50,962 bases of DNA from Sulfurimonas sp. (GCA_027013295.1 JALUXP010000082.1:1-50962); one strand, 5' to 3'. Numbered from the stretch's first letter, positions 17,262-25,682 are shown. Notes: a model not told the origin generated them from the sequence alone. Numbers and translations: made by a program.

Positions 17262-18332
17262 ATGGCATTTTCAAAAGAAAATAGAAACGGTACTATCTCA
17301 GGTATTGTTTTTGTTGCTATCTTTGCAACAGCTGCAACAATGATTGCAGATATTGCATTTATAAAAAATTTGGGGTTATCACCTCTCGTGATTGGTATCG
17401 TAATGGGTATCTTCTATGCAAACACACTTCATAACCATATACCAACTGCATGGGGTACAGGGATCACCTTCTCTGGGAAGAAAATTTTACGCTTTGCGAT
17501 TGTATTTTATGGATTTCGTATAACATTTCAAGAGATTATGAATGTAGGTATGAGCGGATTTATGGTTTCACTTATCATGTTATCAACTACGCTGATATTT
17601 GGATCATGGGTAGGTTACAAAATCTTTAAAATGGAAAAAGATACTTCTATCCTTACAGCATCTGGAGCAGCAGTATGTGGTGCAGCAGCGGTTCTTGCTA
17701 CAGAGCCAGTCCTTAAAGCAGAAGGTCATAAAACGGCAGTCGCTGTTAGTATGGTTGTTCTTTTTGGTACAATCTCTATGTTTTTATACCCAGTTCTTTA
17801 TGCATCTATTATAGAACCAGCTACAGGTTTTTTACATATGACACCGCAGGAGTTTGGTATCTATGTGGGTGGTACTATTCATGAAGTAGCCCAAGTAGTA
17901 GCGGTCCCTGCTTCTATCCCAGGTGCTCCTGAAGATATGGCTCACTCTGCAGTTATTGTAAAGATGACGCGTGTTATTATGATCGCTCCTATGCTTATAA
18001 TACTTGGTTTATATCTTGCATATAGTGCTAAAAAAGAGGGTAATGTTGCAAGTGATGGTGTAAAACTTGTGATCCCTTGGTTTGCAGTTTATTTCATAGG
18101 TGTGGCTGGATTTAATTCACTACAACTTGTTCCTTTAAGCATAGTAGGTGGTATCAATCAGATTGATACTTTTTTGCTTACTATGGCTATGACAGCTCTA
18201 GGTATGGGGACTATTTTTGCAAAGTTTAAAGGTCTAGGACTTGCACCACTTTATGCTGCTGGAACTATGTTTGTTTGGCTTGTAGTAGGTGGTTTTATTG
18301 TCACTAAGGGTGTGGTTGCATTTTTCTCGTAG
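17262..18332 (+). CDS. YeiH/UPF0324 family membrane transporter
   Basis: 356 residues forming roughly ten membrane helices. The signatures of the family are visible: ANTLHNHIPTAWGTGI (about 48-63), SGAAVCGAAAVLATEPVL (about 133-150), and GGTIHEVAQVVA with VIVKMTRVIMIAPM (about 205-250). Some relatives are annotated as putative sulfate or sulfonate exporters, but the substrate is not established for most. Export of an oxidised sulfur anion would suit a sulfur oxidiser; that is inference. It is a single-gene unit with its own promoter. Confidence 0.82.
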   Translation: MAFSKENRNGTISGIVFVAIFATAATMIADIAFIKNLGLSPLVIGIVMGIFYANTLHNHIPTAWGTGITFSGKKILRFAIVFYGFRITFQEIMNVGMSGFMVSLIMLSTTLIFGSWVGYKIFKMEKDTSILTASGAAVCGAAAVLATEPVLKAEGHKTAVAVSMVVLFGTISMFLYPVLYASIIEPATGFLHMTPQEFGIYVGGTIHEVAQVVAVPASIPGAPEDMAHSAVIVKMTRVIMIAPMLIILGLYLAYSAKKEGNVASDGVKLVIPWFAVYFIGVAGFNSLQLVPLSIVGGINQIDTFLLTMAMTALGMGTIFAKFKGLGLAPLYAAGTMFVWLVVGGFIVTKGVVAFFS

Positions 18333-18412
18333 ATGTTTAAGTGCTAAGTGCATCTAGCTTAGTATTTATGCCCTCTTACTTATGTCCTCTTCATCTATTT
18401 TAAAAGAAAGAA

Positions 18413-18422
18413 GAGGCACTTA
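18413..18422. repeat. Short copy of the GAGGCACTTA dispersed motif
   Basis: GAGGCACTTA here matches the core of the longer repeats at 107-124 and 44716-44733. It also forms the right arm of a weak hairpin with GTCCTCTTC at about 18385, so it may be part of a terminator for the YeiH-family gene. Confidence 0.3.
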
Positions 18423-18449
18423 TTTAATAAAACTATATAAAAAAAACTA

Positions 18450-18455
18450 TATAAT
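18450..18455 (+). promoter_or_regulatory. -10 box upstream of the hypothetical at 18488
   Basis: TATAAT 33 bases before the TTG start at 18488. A near-duplicate AACTATATAA lies about 16 bases earlier, so the exact start is uncertain. Confidence 0.45.
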
Positions 18456-18487
18456 GGTGCTTACTTAACTTTTTCGGAGGTCAATAG

Positions 18488-18955
18488 TTGTCAACGCTAC
18501 CAAATACACTTAACTCTTTTTGGCTCTGGAAAGAGGTATCAGCAAAACTTGGTGTGAGTAATCCTGCATATAAGTATTGGAAGAAGACTCCAAATATCAA
18601 GCTCAATAATAAATATGTTTTTGTTCAAAAAGACACTCTGCCTAAAAAACATGAGCATATTCAAGAGATGTTGAGTGATCTTTCTGGTCACCTTCCTATC
18701 AAATTTGCCTCAGACCAACTGCATGTCAATGAGCATATATTTTCTTATGAAAAAATGAAACTATTTCGTGAGTTTGAATATAAATTTGTAGAGGATGTTA
18801 AGTTTGTCAATATTAAAAAGTTCTTTCGTGAAAATGGTATTTTAATCCCTAGAAATTCTATGGTTCACTTAGGTAAACTCAAAGATTTAGACCTAGTCAA
18901 TTCAAGTGCTTTTTATAGACTTAAAGATGACTATGGGGTGGTGGTTTATAACTAA
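18488..18955 (+). CDS. Hypothetical protein upstream of TPR gene
   Basis: 155 residues from a TTG start that has a strong ribosome site (CGGAGG) nearby. It is soluble and basic, with LWKEVSAKLGVSNPAYKYWKK at the N-terminus, which could be a small helix-turn-helix-like unit, and no recognised domain after that. The last base of its stop is the first base of the next gene, so the two are co-translated. It belongs to the block that in Campylobacter leads to rnhA, rnc and aroC. I do not know its function. Confidence 0.6.
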   Translation: MSTLPNTLNSFWLWKEVSAKLGVSNPAYKYWKKTPNIKLNNKYVFVQKDTLPKKHEHIQEMLSDLSGHLPIKFASDQLHVNEHIFSYEKMKLFREFEYKFVEDVKFVNIKKFFRENGILIPRNSMVHLGKLKDLDLVNSSAFYRLKDDYGVVVYN

Positions 18956-20001
18956 TGAGTACATTTTTTATAGAGTTTAGAGACCCACTTTTTGGAATAA
19001 TCATTTTTTTTATTTTAGTCTTTATGATTAGTACTTCATCCTATTGGTGGACAAAATATTCTAACAAAGAAAAAATCAAATCTTTAGATAGATTTTTAAA
19101 AGACTTAAAACAAACTCCCTCAGTAGCAGAGATGCAAAATCTTATTTCAAAAGGGAATTTAAGTATTAAGTCGTGGATGTTATTGGCAAGTCTTTATGCT
19201 AAAAATGGTGATTTTGAAAAAAGTATAGAGATATATAATGAACTGCTTAAAGTAGATGATGGGAACAACACAAGAGAGTTGATGTTCCTTTTAGGTCGTA
19301 CTTATTTCAAGGCAGGATTCCTAGAGCGGGCTAGGCAAATATTTTTAAACATACTTCAAAACAATCCTAGAACTCCTGAAGCTTTAAAGTATTTACTACT
19401 TGTGTATGAGTATATGCGTGATTTTGACTCTGCCTTTGAAGTTTTAGAACCATTAGATGAGCTTGAACATGACATAGAATTAGATGCACATTATCTTCGT
19501 GCGATGAAATTGTTGAGTGACCATACCATACAGCACGATGCAAAAGTTGAGCAACTTATAGAGATCTATAAAAAAGATGGAGATTTGACCTATCTTATCT
19601 TTGAGTATATTTTCCGTGAGGATCCACAATTTGCCTGGAAAAATTTTGATGGTTCCAAAGGTGAAAAGCTCATAGATATCTTATGGTCCTTAGATCCGAA
19701 TAAACTTGATTTGGATATAATATCGAAAAATAGCTTTTTAAAAGAGCTCTACACTGCTCGTGGTGACATAAGTGAAGTGACAAAAAGTGCCATTTTTGAG
19801 TTAGATGTGTTGATAAACTTAGACAAGAGGGCTAGTGCTACTTTGAGTTTTGAGTATATTTGTGATGGATGTAAGCAGGTTTTTCCTTTTTCTTTTTCAC
19901 GATGTTCCTCTTGCCATGCGATAGACACTGTGAGAGTAGATCTGCTTTTAGTAAAAGACCATTATAGGAATGATTTTGAAGAAAATAACTCTTTTCAGTG
20001 A
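18955..20001 (+). CDS. Membrane-anchored TPR protein with C-terminal zinc ribbon (LapB-like architecture)
   Basis: 348 residues: an N-terminal membrane helix (LFGIIIFFILVFMISTSSYWW, about 11-31), a TPR array (about 60-200, e.g. WMLLASLYAKNGDFEKSIEIY), and a C-terminal metal-binding module CDGC with CSSC (about 304-325). Anchor, TPRs and rubredoxin-like ribbon form the architecture of LapB/YciM, which controls LpxC turnover in E. coli. Similarity is architectural and orthology is not shown. The last ten codons overlap the start of the rnhA remnant, the kind of overlap that the intact rnhA would also have had. Confidence 0.65.
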   Translation: MSTFFIEFRDPLFGIIIFFILVFMISTSSYWWTKYSNKEKIKSLDRFLKDLKQTPSVAEMQNLISKGNLSIKSWMLLASLYAKNGDFEKSIEIYNELLKVDDGNNTRELMFLLGRTYFKAGFLERARQIFLNILQNNPRTPEALKYLLLVYEYMRDFDSAFEVLEPLDELEHDIELDAHYLRAMKLLSDHTIQHDAKVEQLIEIYKKDGDLTYLIFEYIFREDPQFAWKNFDGSKGEKLIDILWSLDPNKLDLDIISKNSFLKELYTARGDISEVTKSAIFELDVLINLDKRASATLSFEYICDGCKQVFPFSFSRCSSCHAIDTVRVDLLLVKDHYRNDFEENNSFQ

Positions 20002-20142
20002 GGGAAGTGCTTTAGACAACTCTGGTCAAGAAAGTGAAAAATATTGATCTTTGGAAAGAATATATAAAAGTTTCAAAACAACATAAAGTAAAAAGCTATT
20101 TTTGCTCGTGGGCATAATAGGCATGTAGAGAATGAAAGATAA
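19970..20142 (+). pseudogene. rnhA: Decayed ribonuclease HI gene (three fragments in three frames)
   Basis: From 19970 the sequence reads ILKKITLFSEGSALDNSG, the N-terminus of RNase HI, with the first catalytic Asp of FSDGS changed to Glu and a stop at 20045-20047. From 20034 another frame gives KNIDLWKEYIKVSKQHKVK, the late helix region of the enzyme. From about 20095 a third frame gives AIFARGHNRHVENER, matching the GHNGHxxNERCD end, followed by a stop. About 75 central residues, carrying other catalytic acids, are missing. The order TPR gene, rnhA, rnc, aroC is that of Campylobacter. It cannot encode an active enzyme. Confidence 0.88.
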
Positions 20143-20162
20143 CTTATAAAAGGATACGATAA

Positions 20163-20852
20163 ATGACGCAAAATGTTCAAGTACTAGAAGAAAATCTAGG
20201 CTATAAATTTCAATCAACAAAGCTCATTACCGAAGCGCTGACGCACAAAAGCCATAAGCAGCCCTACGATAATGAGCGTTTAGAATTTTTAGGAGATGCA
20301 GTATTGGATTTGATAGTTGGAGAGTTTTTATATTTGAAATTTCCAAAGTCAAATGAGGGTAAACTTTCCAAAATAAGAGCATCTCTGGTAAATGAGGATG
20401 GTTTTTATAAATTGGCACTTTATTTAGATCTTGGCTCATTTATAAATATGTCTAATGCAGAACAAAACAATGGTGGAAGAGAAAAATCATCTTTACTTTC
20501 TAACGCATTTGAGGCTATCATGGGAGCAATCTATCTTGAGTCAGGTTTAGAAGTGACAAAAAAAATTGCTCTTGAACTCATAGATAAAAATTATGAAAGA
20601 ATCTCTTTAGATGAGCTTTCTCAAGATTATAAAACAGCACTTCAAGAGTTGACTCAGGCAAGATTTGGTGTAATTCCAGAGTATGATGTTGTCGCTTCTC
20701 GTGGACCTGACCACCAAAAAGAGTTTGAGGTTGCAGTCCTCATAGAGAACAAAGAGTATGCAAGAGCTGTTGGCAAAAGTAAAAAGATAGCGCAACAAGA
20801 GGCTGCCAAAATAGCCTTAGCATCTTTTAAAAATGGGGATAAAAGTGAATAG
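20163..20852 (+). CDS. rnc: Ribonuclease III
   Basis: RNase III cuts double-stranded RNA in rRNA precursors and structured mRNAs. The 229-residue protein has the signature NERLEFLGDAVLDLIVGEFL (about 38-57), the second acidic site EAIMGAIYLESG (about 118-129) and a C-terminal double-stranded RNA-binding domain (about 155-222, ending KKIAQQEAAKIAL). Length and catalytic residues are normal. AAAAGG precedes the ATG. Its end overlaps aroC. Confidence 0.97.
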   Translation: MTQNVQVLEENLGYKFQSTKLITEALTHKSHKQPYDNERLEFLGDAVLDLIVGEFLYLKFPKSNEGKLSKIRASLVNEDGFYKLALYLDLGSFINMSNAEQNNGGREKSSLLSNAFEAIMGAIYLESGLEVTKKIALELIDKNYERISLDELSQDYKTALQELTQARFGVIPEYDVVASRGPDHQKEFEVAVLIENKEYARAVGKSKKIAQQEAAKIALASFKNGDKSE

Positions 20853-21918
20853 TTTTGGTCAAAAGATGCGTTTTAGCACATTTGGAGAGTCTCATGGAAA
20901 AGCTTTAGGCTGTATTCTTGATGGAGTTCCAGCAGGATTAAATATTGATGAAGCATACATTCAAAGAGAACTTGACCGTAGAAAACCAGGTAAAAGTGAG
21001 TTTGAAACTGCAAGAAAAGAAGCTGACAAAGTGGAGATACTGAGCGGTGTGTTTGAGGGTAAAAGTACGGGTACGCCAATAGCTATGGTTATCTACAATA
21101 CAAATCAAAAGTCTAAAGATTATTCTAATATTAAAGATATTTTTCGTCCAGGGCATGCTGACTTCACCTACTTTCACAAATATGGACTAAGGGATTACCG
21201 TGGTGGAGGGCGTTCCTCTGCAAGAGAAACGGCAGCACGAGTAGCAGCTGGAGCTATCGCTAAGCTTATGCTTATGCAACTTGGTATTGAGATACAAAGT
21301 GGTATATGTGAGATAGATGGTATCAAATCAAAAAATTATGATTTTGCATATGCAAAATCAAGCCAAATTTATGCACTTGATCCAAAAGTTGAAGCTGCAC
21401 AAAAAGAAGCAGTGCTTCAAGCTAAAAATGAGCATGATTCTGTTGGTGGCGTATCGCGTGTTATCGCAAAAGGTGTGCCTGTTGGGCTTGGTCAGCCACT
21501 TTATTATAAGCTTGATGGTGTTTTAGCTGATGCGATGATGGGGATCAACGCAGTGAAAGCTGTGGAGATTGGAGATGGCATACTTAGTGCAAGTGCAAAA
21601 GGTTCAGGTAACAATGATCCCATTCGCTCAAGTGGTTTTGAATCTAATCACTCTGGTGGTATTCTAGGTGGGATTAGTAATGGTGATGAGATAGTGATGA
21701 GCGTTTACTTCAAGCCAACGCCCTCAATCTTTAAATCGCAGCATACTATAAATACTGACAATGAAGAGTTAGACTTTTCACTAAAAGGGCGACATGACCC
21801 ATGTGTCGCTATTCGTGGTAGTGTTGTATGTGAGTCTATGATGGCACTTGTCTTAGCAGATATGATGCTTTTAAATATGGGTTCAAATTTAGATGGAGTT
21901 TTAAAATACTATAACTAA
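20845..21918 (+). CDS. aroC: Chorismate synthase
   Basis: AroC makes chorismate from EPSP using reduced FMN, the last step of the shikimate pathway. Signatures are MRFSTFGESHGKALG near the N-terminus, FRPGHADFTYFHKYG followed by RDYRGGGRSSARETAARVAAG (about 96-135), and ALKGRHDPC replaced here by SLKGRHDPCVAIRG near the end. I place the start at the GTG at 20845 (NSFGQKMRFS), because GGGGAT is correctly spaced before it and it matches the family N-terminus; an ATG at 20833 would add four residues. The start lies inside the end of rnc. Confidence 0.95.
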   Translation: MNSFGQKMRFSTFGESHGKALGCILDGVPAGLNIDEAYIQRELDRRKPGKSEFETARKEADKVEILSGVFEGKSTGTPIAMVIYNTNQKSKDYSNIKDIFRPGHADFTYFHKYGLRDYRGGGRSSARETAARVAAGAIAKLMLMQLGIEIQSGICEIDGIKSKNYDFAYAKSSQIYALDPKVEAAQKEAVLQAKNEHDSVGGVSRVIAKGVPVGLGQPLYYKLDGVLADAMMGINAVKAVEIGDGILSASAKGSGNNDPIRSSGFESNHSGGILGGISNGDEIVMSVYFKPTPSIFKSQHTINTDNEELDFSLKGRHDPCVAIRGSVVCESMMALVLADMMLLNMGSNLDGVLKYYN

Positions 21919-21931
21919 AAAGGGCTTTGAT

Positions 21932-22348
21932 ATGAATGGGATTTACAAAAAAGAAAATAGTGAAGAATGGATGTTTCCTCAGGATGCTTTTATATTGAGC
22001 GAAACAGATGAACATGGCATTATCACTTATGCAAATGATATTTTTTGTGAGATAGCAGGATATACTTTAGAAGAACTCATCGGAGAGCCTCATAATATTG
22101 TAAGACATCCAGATATGCCCCGCATAGCCTTTAAAAGTTTATGGAATGATATCCAAACTAAAGGTTTTTGGACAGGAATTGTGAAAAATCTTAGAAGAGA
22201 CAGGGGATGCTACTGGGTCTATGCTACCGTTTTAAAAAGAGTGGATTCTAAAGGAAGAGTATCATATCTTTCTATTCGTACAGTGCCTAAAAGACAGGAT
22301 GTCGAAACTTGTATTGCATTATATGCAGAGTTAAAGTCTAAAGAATAG
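21932..22348 (+). CDS. Single-domain PAS protein (aerotaxis/redox-sensor type)
   Basis: 138 residues that are almost entirely one PAS domain: DEHGIITYANDIFCEIAGYTLEELIG, PHNIVRHPDMPRIAFKSLW and GFWTGIVKNLRRDRGCYWVYATV are the hallmarks of Aer/CetB-type PAS domains that bind FAD. There is no membrane segment or output domain. In Campylobacter, CetB works with a membrane-bound partner, CetA, in energy taxis; no cetA-like gene is adjacent here. A role in redox or oxygen sensing is well supported by the fold; the partner is unknown. Confidence 0.8.
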   Translation: MNGIYKKENSEEWMFPQDAFILSETDEHGIITYANDIFCEIAGYTLEELIGEPHNIVRHPDMPRIAFKSLWNDIQTKGFWTGIVKNLRRDRGCYWVYATVLKRVDSKGRVSYLSIRTVPKRQDVETCIALYAELKSKE

Positions 22349-22427
22349 TGAAGAGCTATAAAGTAACATTATATGTTGAAATTGTGAGTTCAAAGCCATT
22401 TTTTAGTTAATTTAAGATTTTTGTGAC

Positions 22428-22433
22428 TATAAT
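22428..22433 (+). promoter_or_regulatory. -10 box for the cytochrome c gene at 22466
   Basis: TATAAT with TGTGAC directly before it, 33 bases upstream of the start codon. Confidence 0.55.
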
Positions 22434-22465
22434 AACACATAAATTTAATTTTTTGAGGGTTCAAA

Positions 22466-22846
22466 ATGAAAAAAATCATTCTTTCTGCCTTGGTTGCAAG
22501 TGTAGCTTTAGTGGCAGCAGATAAAACACCAATCTACAAATCAGGTATGTTGTTACCACCACAGCCTAAGGTTATTTATAAAGAGCAATGTGCTCAATGT
22601 CACGGTATGGATGGAAAACAAACAAGTTTTAAAGGTTCTTCCACTGTAACTTATGCTCCTATTGCAGGTCTAAATGCAGATGCACTAGCAAAAGAGCTTA
22701 AAGAGTATAGAGGTGGAATCAAAAGTAAAGATTATGGTCCACTTAAGAAGCATGGTTATGGAGCGTTAATGCAAACTACACTTACTGACCTTTCTTGGGA
22801 AGAGATAGACTCGTTGTCTCAATGGATATCAGACAACTTAAAATAA
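22466..22846 (+). CDS. Periplasmic mono-haem c-type cytochrome (c553-like)
   Basis: 126 residues: a signal peptide (about 1-18, ILSALVASVALVAA) and one haem site QCAQCHGMDGKQ (about 42-53), with a Met in ALMQTTLTDLSWEEI as the likely sixth ligand. Size and pattern are those of small class I cytochromes that ferry electrons to the cbb3 oxidase. It stands alone between a promoter and a strong terminator, just upstream of the sulfide oxidation genes, so it could accept their electrons. Confidence 0.85.
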   Translation: MKKIILSALVASVALVAADKTPIYKSGMLLPPQPKVIYKEQCAQCHGMDGKQTSFKGSSTVTYAPIAGLNADALAKELKEYRGGIKSKDYGPLKKHGYGALMQTTLTDLSWEEIDSLSQWISDNLK

Positions 22847-22853
22847 TCTCTTT

Positions 22854-22877
22854 ATTGCACTGATTTTTCAGTGCAAT
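22854..22877 (+). terminator. Hairpin terminator after the cytochrome c gene
   Basis: ATTGCACTGA and TCAGTGCAAT form a perfect 10-bp stem with a TTTT loop, 7 bases after the stop codon. The tail is T-rich but not a pure T run. Confidence 0.7.
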
Positions 22878-22944
22878 CTCTCTTAGGTTAAAAATAAATT
22901 TTTCCTTATCTCAACAAAGCAATTCTAAATACATGGAGTAATAT

Positions 22945-23310
22945 ATGAAAGCTACCCTTTTTATTGTAGTATTGTTTTTTACGATAAGCTCATTTGCTAA
23001 TGATAAAATTCAAAGATATACTAAGCTATGTAATCAAGGCAAGAGTAGTTATTGTTTGGAGTTAGGAAAATTTTATTTCAGTGGTGATGGAGTTGAAAAA
23101 GATTTGTTAAAATCTAAAAAAATCTTTAGGGATGCTTGTAAATCAAGAGTTGCTAAAGGTTGTTACTATCTAGGGTTTATCTATAAACGGGGTGGTATAG
23201 GTGTAAAACAAAATAAAAAGAAAGCTAAATTGGCTTTTGGTAGAGCTTGCAATATAGGAAGTGAGCATGCCTGTGTCGAGTGGCGTAAGTTAGATGGAGA
23301 GGGTATTTAA
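22945..23310 (+). CDS. Secreted Sel1-like repeat protein
   Basis: 121 residues with a signal peptide (FIVVLFFTISSFA, about 5-17) followed by roughly two Sel1-like repeats (ELGKFYFSGDGVEKDLLKSKK and YLGFIYKRGGIGVKQNKKKAK). Cysteines are paired within the repeats (NQGKSSYCLEL, DACKSRVAKGCYYLG) as in the disulfide-rich Hcp family of Helicobacter. Such proteins act in protein-protein contacts in the periplasm or outside. The partner is unknown. Confidence 0.75.
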   Translation: MKATLFIVVLFFTISSFANDKIQRYTKLCNQGKSSYCLELGKFYFSGDGVEKDLLKSKKIFRDACKSRVAKGCYYLGFIYKRGGIGVKQNKKKAKLAFGRACNIGSEHACVEWRKLDGEGI

Positions 23311-23446
23311 AGCTTTATTCGTGCAAAAATGTAACAATTCTATCACAAATGAAACTTTTTTGTAAGTTTATTTTTATTTAACTATAGATTTACACATTTT
23401 ACGATATTGTAACGCAAGCATAATGATAAAAATATAAAGGAAAAGT

Positions 23447-24937
23447 ATGGATCATAAATATATAAATAGTATGTTATCTCAAATGGATAAAGATTTAGCT
23501 GCTAAAGGTATGAGCAGAAGAGATGCTATGAAGTTAGCAGGAATCTCTAGTGCAGGTATGTTCATGGGTGCTACAAATGCATCTGCTAATGAAAAAGATG
23601 AGATAGAAGAAGTCAAGTCTGGAGTTAAGGGTAAGATTGTTATCGTTGGTGGTGGACTTGCTGGTATGAGTACTGCAAGAAGACTATTGAACTTTCTTGA
23701 CAATCCAGACATTACTGTTATAGAGCCAGAAGCACTTTCTACATCTTATCAACCAGGTCAAACACTTGTTGGTGGTGGTATCTGGGATATAGATGCTATT
23801 AAAGTAAAAAGAGATGACTATATACCAGATGGTGTAAAAATCATTAAAGAAAAAGTGATTGATTTTCATCCCCAAGTAAATGAACTGACAACTGCTGAGG
23901 GTACAGTGGTAAAATATGATTATTTAGTTCTTGCAACTGGTTTACACCTTGACTTTGAGCGTATTAAAGGTTTAGAAGATGCAGGGCGTGCAATGTCTGC
24001 TGGAGACAACTCAAGACTTTTAAAAGCTATGGGTGATGATGGAATTTGTTCAATATACACTGCAGAAGGTGCAGCTGCTACTTGGACTCAAATGCAAAAG
24101 TTCATAGAAAAAGCTAAAAACAAAAAAGATGGTGAAAAAGTACAATTTGTATTTACTCATCCTAATACTCCTGTAAAATGTGGTGGTGCACCGAAAAAAA
24201 TCTTAAATCTTGCTAATGCAAGACTTAAAGAAGCTGGTGCAAGGGAGAATGCCGAACTTTCTTTCTACCCAAATGGTGGAGTAATGTTTGGTGTGCCACA
24301 ATACCATGATGCTATTGTTGGTCAGTTTAAACGCGAAGGCTATAAGTGGTACTACAGACACAATCTCATCGAAGTTGATAAAGAGAAAAAAATCGCTACT
24401 TTTGATTCCAAATGGCAGGAGAAAGGTCCATTCGATCCTATTATGAGAGACTTTGAGGTTATTTCTAAACACGAAAAAGTAAGAGTTCCTTATGACTTTT
24501 TACATGTTACTCCACCACAATTAGCTCCAAGAGAGATTGCAGAGTCAGATTTAGGTTCTGCTAAAGGTTGGGTACCAGTAAATAAAGAGACATTACAACA
24601 TATCAGATATGATAATGTATTTTCCATCGGTGATGTTGCACAAGTTCCTATGGGTAAAACTGGTGGGTCTGTAAGAAAACAATACAAAGTTCTTGTAACT
24701 AACCTTATTGCTAGGATGGAAGGTAAAAAACTTCCAGCTAAATATGCAGGATATACAGTATGTCCACTTATTACAACTATTGGTACTGTTATGTTAGCCG
24801 AGTTTAACTGGACAAGAGAACCTACACCTTCATTCCCTCTTGATCCAACTGTTGAGAGATGGATGTGGTGGTTGATGAAAATTTATCTACTTAAGCCAAT
24901 GACAGTTATTGGTATGCTTCAAACAGGTAAAGCATAA
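23447..24937 (+). CDS. Sulfide:quinone oxidoreductase-type flavoprotein with Tat signal
   Basis: The 496-residue protein oxidises sulfide and reduces quinone if the assignment holds. It starts with a Tat-like SRRDAMKLAGISSAGMFMGA (about 23-42), then the FAD-binding KIVIVGGGLAGMSTARRLL (about 62-80), YDYLVLATGLHLDFERIKGL (about 159), the redox Cys region PVKCGGAPKK (about 242-251), and FSIGDVAQVPMGKTGGSVRKQ (about 390). WMWWLMKIYLLKP near the end suggests amphipathic membrane contact. The Tat signal implies a periplasmic enzyme. It is a single-gene unit with a strong terminator. The subtype within the SQR family was not determined. Confidence 0.82.
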   Translation: MDHKYINSMLSQMDKDLAAKGMSRRDAMKLAGISSAGMFMGATNASANEKDEIEEVKSGVKGKIVIVGGGLAGMSTARRLLNFLDNPDITVIEPEALSTSYQPGQTLVGGGIWDIDAIKVKRDDYIPDGVKIIKEKVIDFHPQVNELTTAEGTVVKYDYLVLATGLHLDFERIKGLEDAGRAMSAGDNSRLLKAMGDDGICSIYTAEGAAATWTQMQKFIEKAKNKKDGEKVQFVFTHPNTPVKCGGAPKKILNLANARLKEAGARENAELSFYPNGGVMFGVPQYHDAIVGQFKREGYKWYYRHNLIEVDKEKKIATFDSKWQEKGPFDPIMRDFEVISKHEKVRVPYDFLHVTPPQLAPREIAESDLGSAKGWVPVNKETLQHIRYDNVFSIGDVAQVPMGKTGGSVRKQYKVLVTNLIARMEGKKLPAKYAGYTVCPLITTIGTVMLAEFNWTREPTPSFPLDPTVERWMWWLMKIYLLKPMTVIGMLQTGKA

Positions 24938-24944
24938 TTTACAC

Positions 24945-24972
24945 AAAAGAGAGACATCCCCTTCTCTCTTTT
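24945..24972 (+). terminator. Terminator after the sulfide:quinone oxidoreductase gene
   Basis: A 10-bp stem of AAAAGAGAGA and TCTCTCTTTT around an 8-base loop, followed by more T-rich sequence. It is a textbook intrinsic terminator and would also work on the opposite strand. Confidence 0.8.
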
Positions 24973-25012
24973 CTTTCTTTCAAAAAAACTTTTACATTTT
25001 TAGGATAATACA

Positions 25013-25465
25013 ATGAAACTTAATTTTGAGTTTGCTATATATGATGAAGAACTTGACAAATTTGAACTAGACGATACTATCTATTCGCTTGAACTTGATG
25101 AAGAACAAACAAAAACTTTTGAACTTTTAAAGGATGCTGATTTGCACCTCTACAATTGGTTCAAAGATTCTGAATATTTCATCAATTGGTTAAAAACAGA
25201 GGTCTATCCAGATTCTATTGGTAAAAAAATAGCTATTGCAACAATCAATGATATTTTATATCTAAGATTTTATTTTTTTAAAGTTACAAGTGCTGATACG
25301 CATTACGACTACTTTAAAAAACTTTTTGACATTATTGAAGAGTCAGATTGGCAAGATAGAGAAGAGGTTGGCGAGCAGATATTAGAGGCACTCAAGGTGA
25401 AGAGAAAAGATCTAATTATAGAGTTGAAAGATGACGAAGGTGAGCAAGTTGAAAAAAGCGATTAA
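25013..25465 (+). CDS. Acidic hypothetical protein
   Basis: 150 residues, strongly acidic (DEELDKFELDDTIYSLELDEEQ near the N-terminus is shortened here from a longer acidic run), soluble and with no recognised domain. FKDSEYFINWLKTEVYPDSIG is the most distinctive central segment. AGGATAATACA precedes the ATG. It overlaps the following small membrane-protein gene, so they are probably one unit between the Sqr and Sox genes. Function unknown. Confidence 0.6.
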   Translation: MKLNFEFAIYDEELDKFELDDTIYSLELDEEQTKTFELLKDADLHLYNWFKDSEYFINWLKTEVYPDSIGKKIAIATINDILYLRFYFFKVTSADTHYDYFKKLFDIIEESDWQDREEVGEQILEALKVKRKDLIIELKDDEGEQVEKSD

Positions 25466-25682
25466 AAAAGAGTTTTTTATCTATTTAACCACTTTGTTAG
25501 TCCTTATCGTTATTGCACACAGTGACATGCTTACAGATCCAATGGCTCGTTTTAAATTAATGAGTGAAAAAGAAAACTATATGCATCCATTGCTTTACTC
25601 GTTTGTTATCTACGCTGTAATCTTTGTTTTAAGAAAAACTATTGATTTTGTAGTTGGTTTTTTTGAGAAAAAAACTCATTGA
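25431..25682 (+). CDS. Small membrane protein, two predicted helices
   Basis: 83 residues with helices at about 14-29 (FFIYLTTLLVLIVIAH) and 53-69 (LLYSFVIYAVIFVLRKT), joined by a polar loop. It overlaps the end of the preceding gene by 35 bases; an alternative TTG at 25449 would shorten it by six residues. I do not recognise it. Its place just upstream of soxC is suggestive but there is a promoter in between. Confidence 0.5.
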   Translation: MTKVSKLKKAIKKEFFIYLTTLLVLIVIAHSDMLTDPMARFKLMSEKENYMHPLLYSFVIYAVIFVLRKTIDFVVGFFEKKTH

